The translations under genes and the position numbers were made by a program. DNA of 64,000 nucleotides from Planctomycetaceae bacterium (GTDB taxonomy: Bacteria; Planctomycetota; Planctomycetia; Pirellulales; Pirellulaceae), in contig JABHUV010000152.1 in assembly GCA_018658605.1 (NCBI GenBank), positions 1-64,000 on the forward strand, written 5' to 3'. Below the pieces are notes generated by a model that worked only from the letters and a program-made list of their open reading frames with translations, did no database searches and was not told the origin of the DNA. Of the stretch, positions 55,544 through 64,000 are shown piece after piece; positions within the stretch are counted from its first letter, which is position 1; each line of letters opens with the position of its first letter.

Positions 55544-58500
55544 ATGCAAGTTGCACAAGTCATCGAATTACTCGAATCGCCCAAGTCCGCGCAAGCTTGG
55601 TTGGCCAATCTAGGTGTAACGGATACCACAACAGCATTCCACTCGTTGTTAGCGTTAAACGAAGCGGGCATGACGATTGATCTAGTGGGCGTCACCCTAA
55701 CTCAACTCGAACAAATTTTGCCAACCCTAGCACAGCCGGAACAAGTACTGCACGCACTAGCGCAGTTTATCAGTGTGTCTCGAAACCCAATCTCGCTAGG
55801 GGCTTTGTGGGAACGAGATACTGAATCGCTAGTTATGCTGCTTACCATTTTCTCTGCCAGTCAACATCTTAGCCAACTCTTAATTGACGAGCCAGAGTGT
55901 TATGACTTGCTACGGATAACGGATGGCCAACGTGTCGACCGCAGAATCATTCTCGATGAAATCCTTAACGAAGTAATGAGTGTTTCCGGTGACGCCGCTG
56001 TTGAGCGTCAATTACAACGCATCCTTCATCGCGAGTGGCTGCGAATTGCTTACGGTGATCTCGTACGAAAACAAACTCCGGATACGGTATTAGAACAAAC
56101 TAGTTATTTGTATGAAGGACTACTAGCAGCGGCGTTCCAAGTTGCGGTGAGTAGAACTACCTCAGACAATGACTCCAGTCTGACAGATCAATTCGCCGTA
56201 ATCGCCCTAGGAGACCTCGCTGCAAATCAAATGTGCTATGGCGACACAGTGAAAATCATGGTGCTGTATGAAGGGCCAAAAGTATTAGCGGCAAAATTGA
56301 ACAACAGTGCTTTTGCTGATCTCCTTCATAAGGTGTTGGCCAAAACACTGGGGTTGTTAACTTCAGCCACTGGTGAACCACTTTTTACGGTGGATGTTAG
56401 TTTCCCACTATCCAATAATGATTCATCACCAGCAACCAATCTTAATGCTGCCGTTCGTTATCTTGATTTTTCCGGTCGGACTTGGCAGCGTTGCGCACTC
56501 ATCGGAGCACGACCCTGTATTGGCAATGCTGAATTAGGTGCTGAATTTTTGCGGCGCATCAACAAATGGATTTATCGCCGCTATCTAAGTCGTGCCGACA
56601 TGACTGGGTTGCGATCGCAAAAACGTCGGCTTTATCGAACGGACCTAACCGCCAGCGCAACCTTAGATATGCAAGCTACGCCCGGAGCCACCGCCGACAT
56701 TGTCGCGGTCATACAGTTTATCCAATTGCTCAATGGAGCCGCTTTTACAGACATTCGCATTGGCGGAACAATCAATGCCATCGAAGCCCTACATCACAAC
56801 GAATTACTCACCGCTGAAGAACAAAATGCGCTCCGCGATTCGTATTTGACGCTGAAACATATCCAACACCGGCTTCAGGTTATCACGGATTCCAGTGCCA
56901 CCGTCTTACCCCAAAATTTCAAACGTCTCCAGCATCTCGCAAGTAGCCTAGGGTATACCGACGACGAACAGAACGACCGATTGGTAAATGATGTGCGGCA
57001 TGCTGTCACACTAAGCCGTAAGATTCTCAACCGATTATTGGATGATTCTTTCGTTGACCAAGAACCCGACACACCATCCGAAATGGATATTGTGCTCGAT
57101 CCTCATCCTTCTGACCAACGCTTAAATGAAGTACTCGGTAAACATAACTTTCGTAATGTCCAACTCGCACATCAATACTTAACGGATCTTGCAACCGAAC
57201 GTATTTCCTTCTTGTCGACTCGCCGCTGCCGTCATTTTCTGGCGTTAATCGCACCCCAGTTGCTCGAAGCAATCGCTCAAACTCCAAATCCCGATTCCAC
57301 TTTGGCTAATTTATGTGCCGTGAGTGAATCTCTAGGTGGCAAAGGAGTGCTCTGGGAATTGTTTCAACTAAATCCGCCAACGTTGCAGTTATATGTGCAG
57401 CTGTGTTCGACAAGCCCCTACCTAACTGGCATTTTAACGAGCTATCCGGGAATGATCGATGAACTGATGGATTCATTGATTCTAGATCAACTGCCTAACA
57501 AAGAATCGTTGCAGAACATTCTCAGCGAATTGACTAAAAGCGCGTCACTCGGTGGTTCGCCGCTCATTGATGTATTGCAGACTTTTAAGCATGCTCAACA
57601 CTTGCGAGTAGGAGTCCGAGACATTCTAGGCAAAGACAGCTTATCCGCAGCACATCAATCACTATCAGACATCATGGATGTTTGTTTAGAGGAAGTCGCC
57701 CGCGACAATTATGAGCAATTAGTGAATAAATACGGTATTCCGACTATCGAAAGCGAGGCACATGCTGGGCAGACCGCATCCTTCCTCATGCTGGCAATTG
57801 GTAAACTCGGTGGACGTGAACCGAATTTTCATAGCGATGCAGAAATCCTATTTCTTTATGATGCTGCCGGCACAACCGTCACTCTAGACCGCGACCATCG
57901 CGGCAAACCGACATCCAACCACCATTTCTTTAATGAGCTCGCTAAACGCATCCTCAAAGCAGTAACTCGCTCTGGACCTCACGGTCGCTTGTTTGAAATG
58001 AATAGTAAACTGCGGGCAACGACGCCCACTGGGTCTTTAGCCGTCGAAATTTCCGCCTTTGTTAACTTTCTAGGCAGTGACAAAGCAAAAGTCAGTCATT
58101 TTTTAAGGCTCTGTAATTCGCGAGTCGTTTATCAATCAAGTGATTCAATAAACAGCAGCCAATCGCTCATCTCGCAAATTCATCAAACCATTATCGCAAT
58201 GCCGCGAAAAAAGAATTGGCAACAGGAGATTTATAATCAAAGAATCGAATCTGAGCAGGGCGCCGCTGAACATAACTTAAAGCGTTATCTTGGCGGGACA
58301 ATGGACGTCGAAACCATTGTTCAAATGTTGCAACTCAAACATGCACCGCAACATCGCGAAATTCTGCAAGTCGGAACATTAGCAGCAATGGAACAGCTTG
58401 CCGCCCAAGGCTGCCTGAGCAGTGAAGACGCAGAGGCGCTTAGCCAGTCGTATACTTTTCTGCGCGAAATCGAAGCTGGATTGCGTTTGATGGATACCTC

Positions 58501-58651
58501 AGCCCGTCATGACCTGCCGAAAGATCCGCTTGTACTCACAACGCTGGCATCACTACTGGGTTATGAAAGTCCCCAAGCACTCGTCACCATCTGCCGTCGC
58601 TTCCGACAAGACAACCGACGCCGTTTTAATGCAATCTTAAAAGCGGTATAG
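55544..58651 (+). CDS. glnE: GlnE-like (glutamine synthetase adenylyltransferase) protein with degraded catalytic motifs
   Basis: A 1035-residue protein of the bifunctional GlnE family, which adenylylates and deadenylylates glutamine synthetase. The family layout is visible: N-terminal region with IFSASQHLSQLLIDEPECYDLL, two nucleotidyltransferase-like halves and helical connectors (VETIVQMLQLKH, LREIEAGLRLMD). The two catalytic motifs, normally GxLGxxExxxxSDxDL, are altered. The N-terminal copy reads GDLAANQMCYGDTVKI (Asp234, with Val236 for the second Asp). The C-terminal copy reads GKLGGREPNFHSDAEI (Asp765, Glu767). The later VDLRLRPSG block reads MNSKLRATTPTGS. Activity is therefore doubtful. 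A gap of 93 bases separates it from bioD. Confidence 0.85.
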   Translation: MQVAQVIELLESPKSAQAWLANLGVTDTTTAFHSLLALNEAGMTIDLVGVTLTQLEQILPTLAQPEQVLHALAQFISVSRNPISLGALWERDTESLVMLLTIFSASQHLSQLLIDEPECYDLLRITDGQRVDRRIILDEILNEVMSVSGDAAVERQLQRILHREWLRIAYGDLVRKQTPDTVLEQTSYLYEGLLAAAFQVAVSRTTSDNDSSLTDQFAVIALGDLAANQMCYGDTVKIMVLYEGPKVLAAKLNNSAFADLLHKVLAKTLGLLTSATGEPLFTVDVSFPLSNNDSSPATNLNAAVRYLDFSGRTWQRCALIGARPCIGNAELGAEFLRRINKWIYRRYLSRADMTGLRSQKRRLYRTDLTASATLDMQATPGATADIVAVIQFIQLLNGAAFTDIRIGGTINAIEALHHNELLTAEEQNALRDSYLTLKHIQHRLQVITDSSATVLPQNFKRLQHLASSLGYTDDEQNDRLVNDVRHAVTLSRKILNRLLDDSFVDQEPDTPSEMDIVLDPHPSDQRLNEVLGKHNFRNVQLAHQYLTDLATERISFLSTRRCRHFLALIAPQLLEAIAQTPNPDSTLANLCAVSESLGGKGVLWELFQLNPPTLQLYVQLCSTSPYLTGILTSYPGMIDELMDSLILDQLPNKESLQNILSELTKSASLGGSPLIDVLQTFKHAQHLRVGVRDILGKDSLSAAHQSLSDIMDVCLEEVARDNYEQLVNKYGIPTIESEAHAGQTASFLMLAIGKLGGREPNFHSDAEILFLYDAAGTTVTLDRDHRGKPTSNHHFFNELAKRILKAVTRSGPHGRLFEMNSKLRATTPTGSLAVEISAFVNFLGSDKAKVSHFLRLCNSRVVYQSSDSINSSQSLISQIHQTIIAMPRKKNWQQEIYNQRIESEQGAAEHNLKRYLGGTMDVETIVQMLQLKHAPQHREILQVGTLAAMEQLAAQGCLSSEDAEALSQSYTFLREIEAGLRLMDTSARHDLPKDPLVLTTLASLLGYESPQALVTICRRFRQDNRRRFNAILKAV

Positions 58652-58666
58652 AAGCAGGTCGCCACA

Positions 58667-60211
58667 CTAATCGAGAAATCCGACTAGTTCTTGACTACGG
58701 CTTGGCTGTTGTAGCTTCCGCACAGCCTTCGCTTCGATTTGGCGAATACGTTCACGGGTCACCTTGAAAATATGGCCCACTTCTTCCAGCGTATAGCTAT
58801 ATCCGTCACCAAGCCCATAACGAAGCTTGATGATTTCTCGTTCGCGATAGCTCAATGTTTTCAGAACATTTCCAATACGATTGCGCAACATTTCCTGTGC
58901 TGCACCAGACGCTGGACTTTCCGCACCGCCATCAGGCAGTAAATCGCCAAATTGGCTGTCTTCGCTATTGCCGACAGGACGATCGAGTGATATTGGATAA
59001 CGACTCATCGCCAAAACACGACGAGCTTCATCTACCGTGGTCTCACTGCGACGAGCTGTTTCTTCGAGTGTTGGCTCACGACCTAGTTCTTGTAACAATT
59101 GTCGCGAACAGTTTCGCACGCGCGACATCGTTTCCACCATGTGTACAGGAATACGAATAGTACGACTTTGATCCGCAACTGCGCGCGTAATCGCTTGGCG
59201 AATCCACCAAGTTGCATACGTACAGAACTTAAAGCCGCGTCGGTACTCAAACTTGTCAACCGCTCGCATCAATCCAGCGTTGCCTTCTTGGATGAGATCT
59301 AAAAAGCTCAATCCACGGTTGCGATATTTTTTGGCAATCGAGACGACCAAACGCAAATTACCTTCAGACAATTCTCGTTTAACTTGCTGATAGATTGAGT
59401 AAACACGTTTGATATATTTCACGCGATTTCGCAAGCTGGTTGGTGTTTCTTGAATCGCTAACAAAATATTGCGATACTGACCTAGCAAATCTCGCTTGGT
59501 CTGGTGCTCTTTGTTCTCGCGTGCTTGTTCAATGTCTTGCTGTAGTTGGTCAATGCAACTACTAAAATCTTCGAGCGTTTGAATCATTGGTTCAATACGA
59601 TGTGTACGTAAGCCAAGTTCTTCAACTAAGCGAACACAACGGCGACGGCGGCGGCCTAGGTTTTGCCAAGCCTGACTGCGTTCTTCAGCAGTGCAAGTTT
59701 TGTTGACTGCTACATAGAAGTCGCGTTTATTGAGGCGTGAAAGTTTTCCGAGAGTCGCAAGGTTACCAGGTAAGCGACCAATAATTTGTTCTTTTTCTAA
59801 CCGATCGGTAACTGACACTTGGACAGTTCTATCAAATGGCAGCTCCCCACGATGTACTCGACCGAGCACTTTGAAGGCCATTTGAAAAACATAATCACTT
59901 TCCAATAGCTTAGCGCGAAAGTCTCTACGAGTGTCTTCAATACGTTTTGCTAGTCGAATTTCTTCAACACGAGTCAATAATGGGATTTCACCCATTTGAG
60001 TTAAATACATACGAACCGGATCGTCCGACCAAGATTCCTGTTGATCTACCGTAGTCGTTTCTTCAACTATTTCAGTACTCGCTGATGATGGCGTTGTCGT
60101 TTTACTGTCCGTTGATCCTGTCGCCCTATTTTGAAAACTACTGTTTTCAGTCGTGCTTGATTGGGCTGGATCTTCTTCGAAATCATCCAAAGGTGAAGAA
60201 TACGAATTCAT
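58667..60211 (-). CDS. rpoD: RNA polymerase sigma-70 factor (primary type)
   Basis: A 514-residue sigma factor. An acidic, low-complexity N-terminus replaces region 1.1; region 1.2 is [21 protein letters not shown]. Region 2 is complete ([58 protein letters not shown] split across the core), region 3 follows ([13 protein letters not shown]), and the region 4 helix-turn-helix is [29 protein letters not shown] non-conserved domain lies between regions 1.2 and 2. It is convergent with the glnE-like gene, 15 bases apart. Confidence 0.93.
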   Translation of the reverse strand: MNSYSSPLDDFEEDPAQSSTTENSSFQNRATGSTDSKTTTPSSASTEIVEETTTVDQQESWSDDPVRMYLTQMGEIPLLTRVEEIRLAKRIEDTRRDFRAKLLESDYVFQMAFKVLGRVHRGELPFDRTVQVSVTDRLEKEQIIGRLPGNLATLGKLSRLNKRDFYVAVNKTCTAEERSQAWQNLGRRRRRCVRLVEELGLRTHRIEPMIQTLEDFSSCIDQLQQDIEQARENKEHQTKRDLLGQYRNILLAIQETPTSLRNRVKYIKRVYSIYQQVKRELSEGNLRLVVSIAKKYRNRGLSFLDLIQEGNAGLMRAVDKFEYRRGFKFCTYATWWIRQAITRAVADQSRTIRIPVHMVETMSRVRNCSRQLLQELGREPTLEETARRSETTVDEARRVLAMSRYPISLDRPVGNSEDSQFGDLLPDGGAESPASGAAQEMLRNRIGNVLKTLSYREREIIKLRYGLGDGYSYTLEEVGHIFKVTRERIRQIEAKAVRKLQQPSRSQELVGFLD

Positions 60212-61190
60212 ACTTTTAATTCCTGGCAGATTAAAGTGTAGTTGGATTGTTGGTTAATTTTGTTCTCATCGAAAGAACAACCATTGGTGCTAAAAACCTT
60301 AAAATTCAATGGGTAGCTAGTATTTACTAATAACGACCGAAAGTAACAACTTGTGGGTAACGTATTTAAGGTGATTTTTAAGATGCTGCGAAATCTATAT
60401 CTGGCTTATTTTTAGTTGCAGTACCTTAAATGGTTCATTGGTTCGAAGCATGTGGCATTGGCGTTTCGCCATTGGCTCACTGTGAACACGGATAAATGTA
60501 CCATTGGGTTTTTACGAGTGCCGACTAGAGGTTTAATTTCCCTCTGAATTGTTGCCCTTGAGATTCAACCGTGACCGTAACAACACGACCAGCCGAACCA
60601 ATTTGACATTCAACCCCTCCCAAGAAATCCCAATGCTGAGCAACTGCCCAGTATCGTATTCTTGCCTAGTCAACACAGTTTCACTAATACAACTAGGTTC
60701 GCTCTCATATCCTCATGAAATAAACGCTGGAGTTCTGGCTTACTACAGCCATGTAGTAAGTCTAGTTAACACCTGTACTTGCATATATCTGCTTTGTACT
60801 TGGTTAATTTTACCTACCAACGGCGTCGGGTCTAGTATCAAATCAAATGAATTCCTGATAATCCGAGTAGATACACAAAAAAGCTAATCTACTCTGAACG
60901 ATGACACTATCTCATTACGTATTCTTAAATAGCTCCTCCCTTTACCTTTACTACGTTTTTACAAGCATGAGCCGCCACCAAAAACAACTTTTATTTTGTC
61001 TTTGTCACATTCATGTCAAATTAAAAATAAAGAGCATGTTTTTTCCGTAGATAAAGACACTTTGATTGATAAAAAATAACAACGCTTCCCGCAGTGTTTG
61101 TTTTTAGGTGGCATACTTTAAACAGATGCTATGTAATGTATTTCTGATCCAATTCTTTTATGTAAGCCTACTAAACTCACAACAATAATA
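60212..61190. other. Gene-free stretch of about 980 bases
   Basis: Lies upstream of the minus-strand sigma factor gene and upstream of the plus-strand SDR gene, so it should hold both promoters. It is AT-rich, especially 60890-61110. I see no convincing gene: a 112-residue frame at 60549-60887 has unordered composition and no start site. A short weak hairpin (AACGC/GTGTT around 61080-61102) is followed by T-rich sequence. No tRNA or repeat was recognised. Confidence 0.55.
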
Positions 61191-61988
61191 ATGGCCGAAA
61201 CAACTCTCAAAAACCAAACAGCCGTCGTTACCGGCGCAAGTTTAGGAATCGGACGAGCAACAGCGCTGGCATTCGGCGAGTCTGGGGCAAATGTCGTTGT
61301 CAATTACCGCTCAAGTGAAAAAGCGGCCCAAGAAGTTGTCACTCAGATAACAGCGGCGGGAGGCAAGGCTGTCGCACATCATGCGGACATGGCTGATCAA
61401 GAGGCTGTCGAGTCTTTAATTCAGCGTGGTGTCGAGGAGTTCGGTCGAGTTGATATTGCCATCAGCAATGCGGCCTACAGCGATCGAGACTATTTCTATC
61501 AAGCTGACATGGAAGGATTCCGTCGCACCGTAGACGTAACGATGTGGGGAGCATTTTATCTTACCCGTGCCGCTACACAACAAATGATTTCGCAAGGTGA
61601 TGGTGGTATTATTACACTTGTCAGCTCGCCCCATGCGTTTATTCCGACCCCTAAAGCGATGGCCTACAACATGTCAAAAGCAGCGTTGGAGCATATGGCT
61701 CGGACTGCTGCTATTGAAGTAGCGGAGCACCGCATCCGTATCAACATGATCCAACCTGGTTGGATTGACACTCCCGGCGAGCGTAAATTTGCCAGTGAAG
61801 AAACACTTCAAACCGCTGGAGCAAAAATTCCAATGGGCCGATTAGGAACGCCAGAAGAAATCGCTCGAGCAATCGTATTTCTGAGCGATCCCGCCAACCC
61901 TTACATGACCGGCGCAACACTACTCGTTGATGGCGGTATCAGCTTGCCATGGTGGGCCGCTCGCGGTTCGGCTGCTCCTTCCGCGTAA
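61191..61988 (+). CDS. Short-chain dehydrogenase/reductase (glucose dehydrogenase-like)
   Basis: A 265-residue classical SDR. The NAD(P) motif TGASLGIG begins at residue 14, and the catalytic segment contains SSPHAFIPTPKAMAYNMSKAA with Tyr and Lys in YxxxK. The tail GRLGTPEEIARAIVFLSDPANPYMTGATLLVDGG is standard. Similar sequences include glucose 1-dehydrogenases and 3-oxoacyl-ACP reductases. No operon partner is certain; the next gene follows 46 bases on. Confidence 0.9.
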   Translation: MAETTLKNQTAVVTGASLGIGRATALAFGESGANVVVNYRSSEKAAQEVVTQITAAGGKAVAHHADMADQEAVESLIQRGVEEFGRVDIAISNAAYSDRDYFYQADMEGFRRTVDVTMWGAFYLTRAATQQMISQGDGGIITLVSSPHAFIPTPKAMAYNMSKAALEHMARTAAIEVAEHRIRINMIQPGWIDTPGERKFASEETLQTAGAKIPMGRLGTPEEIARAIVFLSDPANPYMTGATLLVDGGISLPWWAARGSAAPSA

Positions 61989-62034
61989 ACCCATTACTAA
62001 TTTTAATAACACACTACAACCCCATAAATTCCCC

Positions 62035-62577
62035 ATGTCCACTTATCTGTTAACATGCGAATGCGGACTCGACATGCCAGTGCAGGTTGCCCAAGCGGGC
62101 GATCAACTCACTTGTTCATGTGGTGCACTCATCGCCGTGCCTAATTTACGTGATGTAAAACAACTACCACTTGCCGACAACCAACTCGACAAACCCAAGG
62201 GTGAATGGAACACAACTGGTGGATCTATATTTGCGCTAGCCATTGTATTTATTTCCGTGGGGCTAACTGTCGCTGCCTATAACTACTCTGTTGGCAAACA
62301 ACTAATCACCACCGACACAACAAGCGCGGCAAACGAATATGGCAACATTGTCATCGATCAGATGCCACCATTTGAATCTATTGAAATTTTCGCAGTCATC
62401 GTGGGGCGTGGACTTGGCGAACAACAAACCGTTGATTTTTTAGTTGAACAAAAGAAACAACGGGCCTTCTATAATTGGGCCAAGGGTGGCCTGATTCTCA
62501 GTGTAATCGGCTTAATACTCGTCTTCGTACCCGTCATACTCAATCGGACTAAATCGCAAAAACCGACTGACTCTTGA
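62035..62577 (+). CDS. Zinc-ribbon membrane protein of unknown function
   Basis: A 180-residue protein. The N-terminus has a zinc-ribbon-like pair of cysteine pairs (LTCECGLDM and LTCSCGALIAVPN), a common planctomycete feature. Two membrane helices follow, at about 66-86 (IFALAIVFISVGLTVAAYNYS) and 155-172 (GGLILSVIGLILVFVPVIL). The region between is a soluble loop. The frame extends to 61927 but would overlap the SDR gene, so the ATG at 62035 is chosen. The last 29 bases overlap the DUF2617 gene on the other strand. Function unknown. Confidence 0.75.
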   Translation: MSTYLLTCECGLDMPVQVAQAGDQLTCSCGALIAVPNLRDVKQLPLADNQLDKPKGEWNTTGGSIFALAIVFISVGLTVAAYNYSVGKQLITTDTTSAANEYGNIVIDQMPPFESIEIFAVIVGRGLGEQQTVDFLVEQKKQRAFYNWAKGGLILSVIGLILVFVPVILNRTKSQKPTDS

Positions 62578-63085
62578 CGATTGCATAGTCATCTGGAAAC
62601 GTGTGAAACGCTTGCACCAACAAGCGATTTTGTCGCGTTTCTATATTGATATAACTCAGCGCTCCGGTTTGCACTCGGTTGCTGTTGTTAAACGCGTGTA
62701 CCATCCCCTTAAATTCGCTGTCACGAGCCAATTCCTGCTGAAAGCTCCAAAAAATATCTGGTGACACGTCTTCCAACTGGAAGCTTGTTTGATAATGAAC
62801 CCCCCCCTTGCATGACAATGATTCACAATGCTCGCCTGCAAGTTTACGAGATAGTAATCGTCGTCGACGCGGAAGAAGTTGCGTACTCGCAGAAGCCACT
62901 TCAGCCAACACCGCATTATTATGTTCAAACGTTATCACATGCCCATCGCGAGTAATCGCGATGGTTACTTTATATTCGCCTCGTTCAATGTAACGAGTTT
63001 CAAAGATATCAAACAATTCTGGATGCAATGAGCGGCCATAGAGTTGGAAAGCAAGTTCAGTAACTTTTGGTCTTACGGAGAGCAC
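62549..63085 (-). CDS. DUF2617-like protein
   Basis: A 178-residue soluble protein resembling the uncharacterised DUF2617 family: VTELAFQLYGRSLHPELFDIFETRYI, HVITFEHNNAVLAEV, GVHYQTSFQLEDVSPDIFWSFQQEL and ALSYINIETRQNRLLVQAFHTFPDDYAIVKSQS. No membrane segments or signal. Its function is unknown. A run of eight identical bases (C at 62800-62807) lies in the coding region, producing two consecutive Gly codons. Confidence 0.75.
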   Translation of the reverse strand: MLSVRPKVTELAFQLYGRSLHPELFDIFETRYIERGEYKVTIAITRDGHVITFEHNNAVLAEVASASTQLLPRRRRLLSRKLAGEHCESLSCKGGVHYQTSFQLEDVSPDIFWSFQQELARDSEFKGMVHAFNNSNRVQTGALSYINIETRQNRLLVQAFHTFPDDYAIVKSQSVFAI

Positions 63086-63195
63086 GCTTGAGATCCTACT
63101 TGATTAAATGAGACATGGGTTGGCTATTTCAGGCGGCCGTCATTATAGGATTTGTGGCAATCAAAAACAAAGCCAGTCTGCGAAAACTTTTCTTC

Positions 63196-63215
63196 CGCGA
63201 TCATTCGCGATCATT
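63196..63215. repeat. 10-base tandem repeat at the end of the TPR-like gene
   Basis: CGCGATCATT is present twice in direct tandem at 63196-63205 and 63206-63215, and a third partial copy CGCGG follows. It covers the stop codon of the TPR-like gene. Confidence 0.85.
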
Positions 63216-64000
63216 CGCGGTTTGCTTTTCCAGCGCCGCCTGAAAAACCTTCAACTGACGGCTCATGCCCTGACTCGCTGGGTCTAACTCCACTGCCTTG
63301 CTTTGCCATAACACAGCCTCTGCGAACTTCCCCGCACCGTAATACGCATGACCCAATGTATCAAGATATCCAGATAATTCCCAACCTCGCAGATCCAGTG
63401 ACTTGCGACTAAATTTTATTGCCTGCTCAAAATCACCGACCGTATTACCGACGACCCAAGCGTATTGGTTATAGGCTCGCGCCAATTCGTACATCATTTG
63501 AGCTTTTGCCGTGCGGTCTAATGTTGTTTTAATTTTTTTCTCTAATTGCTCAGCTTCTTTAGCATAATACTCTGCGGCGGCGGCAATATTCGCAAGCGTA
63601 TCCTGCCGCCACTTCTCATCAGCCTGGGAATACTTAAACGCTGCAATGAGCACATCACCATCATATTGGTCGAGACTCAGCGCTTTTTCCAACAATATTT
63701 TTTGCTGCGAATAATCTTTTCGCTTCGCGGCTGCACTTGCTTGGTAATAGATAAAGCGCGATTCCAATGCAGCAAAACTGGGATAAAATCGCTTCACGGC
63801 CATCACAACAGCATTATTGTCTCGCTGCTTTATAACCCCTGCCAAGGCCTCAGCCGCTTCCAAATCCCGAGTTAAATCGTGAAATAACTCTGCCAAGATA
63901 ATCCGAACACGAACACCCATATCCGATTCAACGGTTGCTTGTTCCGTACATTGTTGATACTCGGCGATAGCCCAATCATAAAAATGGTGCTTAGTTAACC
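63201..64000 (-). CDS. TPR-like repeat protein, N-terminus beyond the window
   Basis: The frame remains open on the minus strand to the window edge, so this is the C-terminal part (at least 266 residues). It is a run of helical repeats with tetratricopeptide-like spacing (LARAYNQYAWVVGN, AIKFSRKSLDLRG, YLDTLGHAYYGAGKFAEAVLWQSKAVELDP), the last matching TPR best. TPR proteins mediate protein-protein interactions. The final stretch carries a 10-base tandem duplication that determines the stop codon. No partner can be named from this window. Confidence 0.8.
   Translation of the reverse strand, partial: LTKHHFYDWAIAEYQQCTEQATVESDMGVRVRIILAELFHDLTRDLEAAEALAGVIKQRDNNAVVMAVKRFYPSFAALESRFIYYQASAAAKRKDYSQQKILLEKALSLDQYDGDVLIAAFKYSQADEKWRQDTLANIAAAAEYYAKEAEQLEKKIKTTLDRTAKAQMMYELARAYNQYAWVVGNTVGDFEQAIKFSRKSLDLRGWELSGYLDTLGHAYYGAGKFAEAVLWQSKAVELDPASQGMSRQLKVFQAALEKQTANDRE

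Noticed and set aside
60430..60470. A GGTTCGAA-like string suggesting a tRNA T-arm
   Set aside because: The flanking bases do not pair into a T-stem and no anticodon or acceptor stem can be drawn.
60549..60887. 112-residue open frame in the large gap before the SDR gene
   Set aside because: Composition is irregular (many Ser, Thr, Asn, Cys), there is no ribosome-binding site, no recognisable motif and it lies in AT-rich non-coding sequence.
1..64000. CRISPR arrays, insertion sequences, prophage or integrase genes
   Set aside because: No regular direct repeats with spacers, no transposase or integrase motifs, and no long terminal inverted repeats were seen.

Overview
The window looks like a chromosome segment from a planctomycete, probably of the Pirellulales type. 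Supporting signs are the secreted PPC / DUF1549-DUF1553 / cytochrome-WD40 gene set, a DUF1080 protein, a polyprenyl synthetase fused to DUF116, formyltransferase/hydrolase-type (Fhc/Fmd) genes in a bacterium, an orphan rpsR, and frequent starts without a clear Shine-Dalgarno site. Base composition is moderate and even by eye, and I saw no insertion sequence, prophage, CRISPR array, rRNA or tRNA.

Layout. 1-6.1 kb: a terpenoid block (end of an unknown gene, squalene-hopene cyclase, DUF116-polyprenyl synthetase, chorismate-lyase-like protein, geranylgeranyl-reductase-like flavoprotein). 6.2-8.5 kb: DUF3311 protein plus sodium:solute symporter with a large insert. 8.7-15.7 kb: rpsR with a strong terminator, a hotdog thioesterase, a prenyltransferase-beta-like protein, a LolD/FtsX-type ABC exporter and a PIG-L deacetylase. 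15.7-18.7 kb: divergent queE/queF (7-deazaguanine pathway), a small helical protein, a duplicated DMT-type transporter and a zinc-ribbon protein. 18.8-25.5 kb: sugar isomerase, Gfo/Idh/MocA oxidoreductase, class III aminotransferase, HtrA protease, DksA-like protein and nucleoside hydrolase.

25.7-44.8 kb is the most interesting part. trpD and a lid-less Hsp70 lead into two consecutive moeA genes, the second fused to a periplasmic-binding-like domain. Then come fhcC, mobA, fhcA, a DinB-family gene, fhcB and an fmdD-like gene, arranged head-to-head and tail-to-tail. FhcB keeps the four iron-sulfur cysteines and the metal-ligand cysteine of archaeal formylmethanofuran dehydrogenase, and an FmdD-type dinucleotide-binding subunit accompanies it. 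Further on is a MoaD-like / aldehyde:ferredoxin oxidoreductase pair. Together this reads as a molybdenum/tungsten-pterin C1 and aldehyde oxidation island. Tandem purine nucleoside phosphorylases with different base-recognition residues, a VWA lipoprotein, a VOC protein and a DUF1080 protein lie in between.

44.8-51.7 kb: a minus-strand run of planctomycete exported proteins. 51.9-58.7 kb: esterase-methyltransferase pair, aroE, bioD and a GlnE homologue whose catalytic motifs look degraded. 58.7-60.2 kb: primary-type sigma-70 factor, followed by a gene-free stretch of nearly 1 kb. 61.2-64 kb: SDR dehydrogenase, zinc-ribbon membrane protein, DUF2617 protein and the end of a TPR-like protein that runs off the window.
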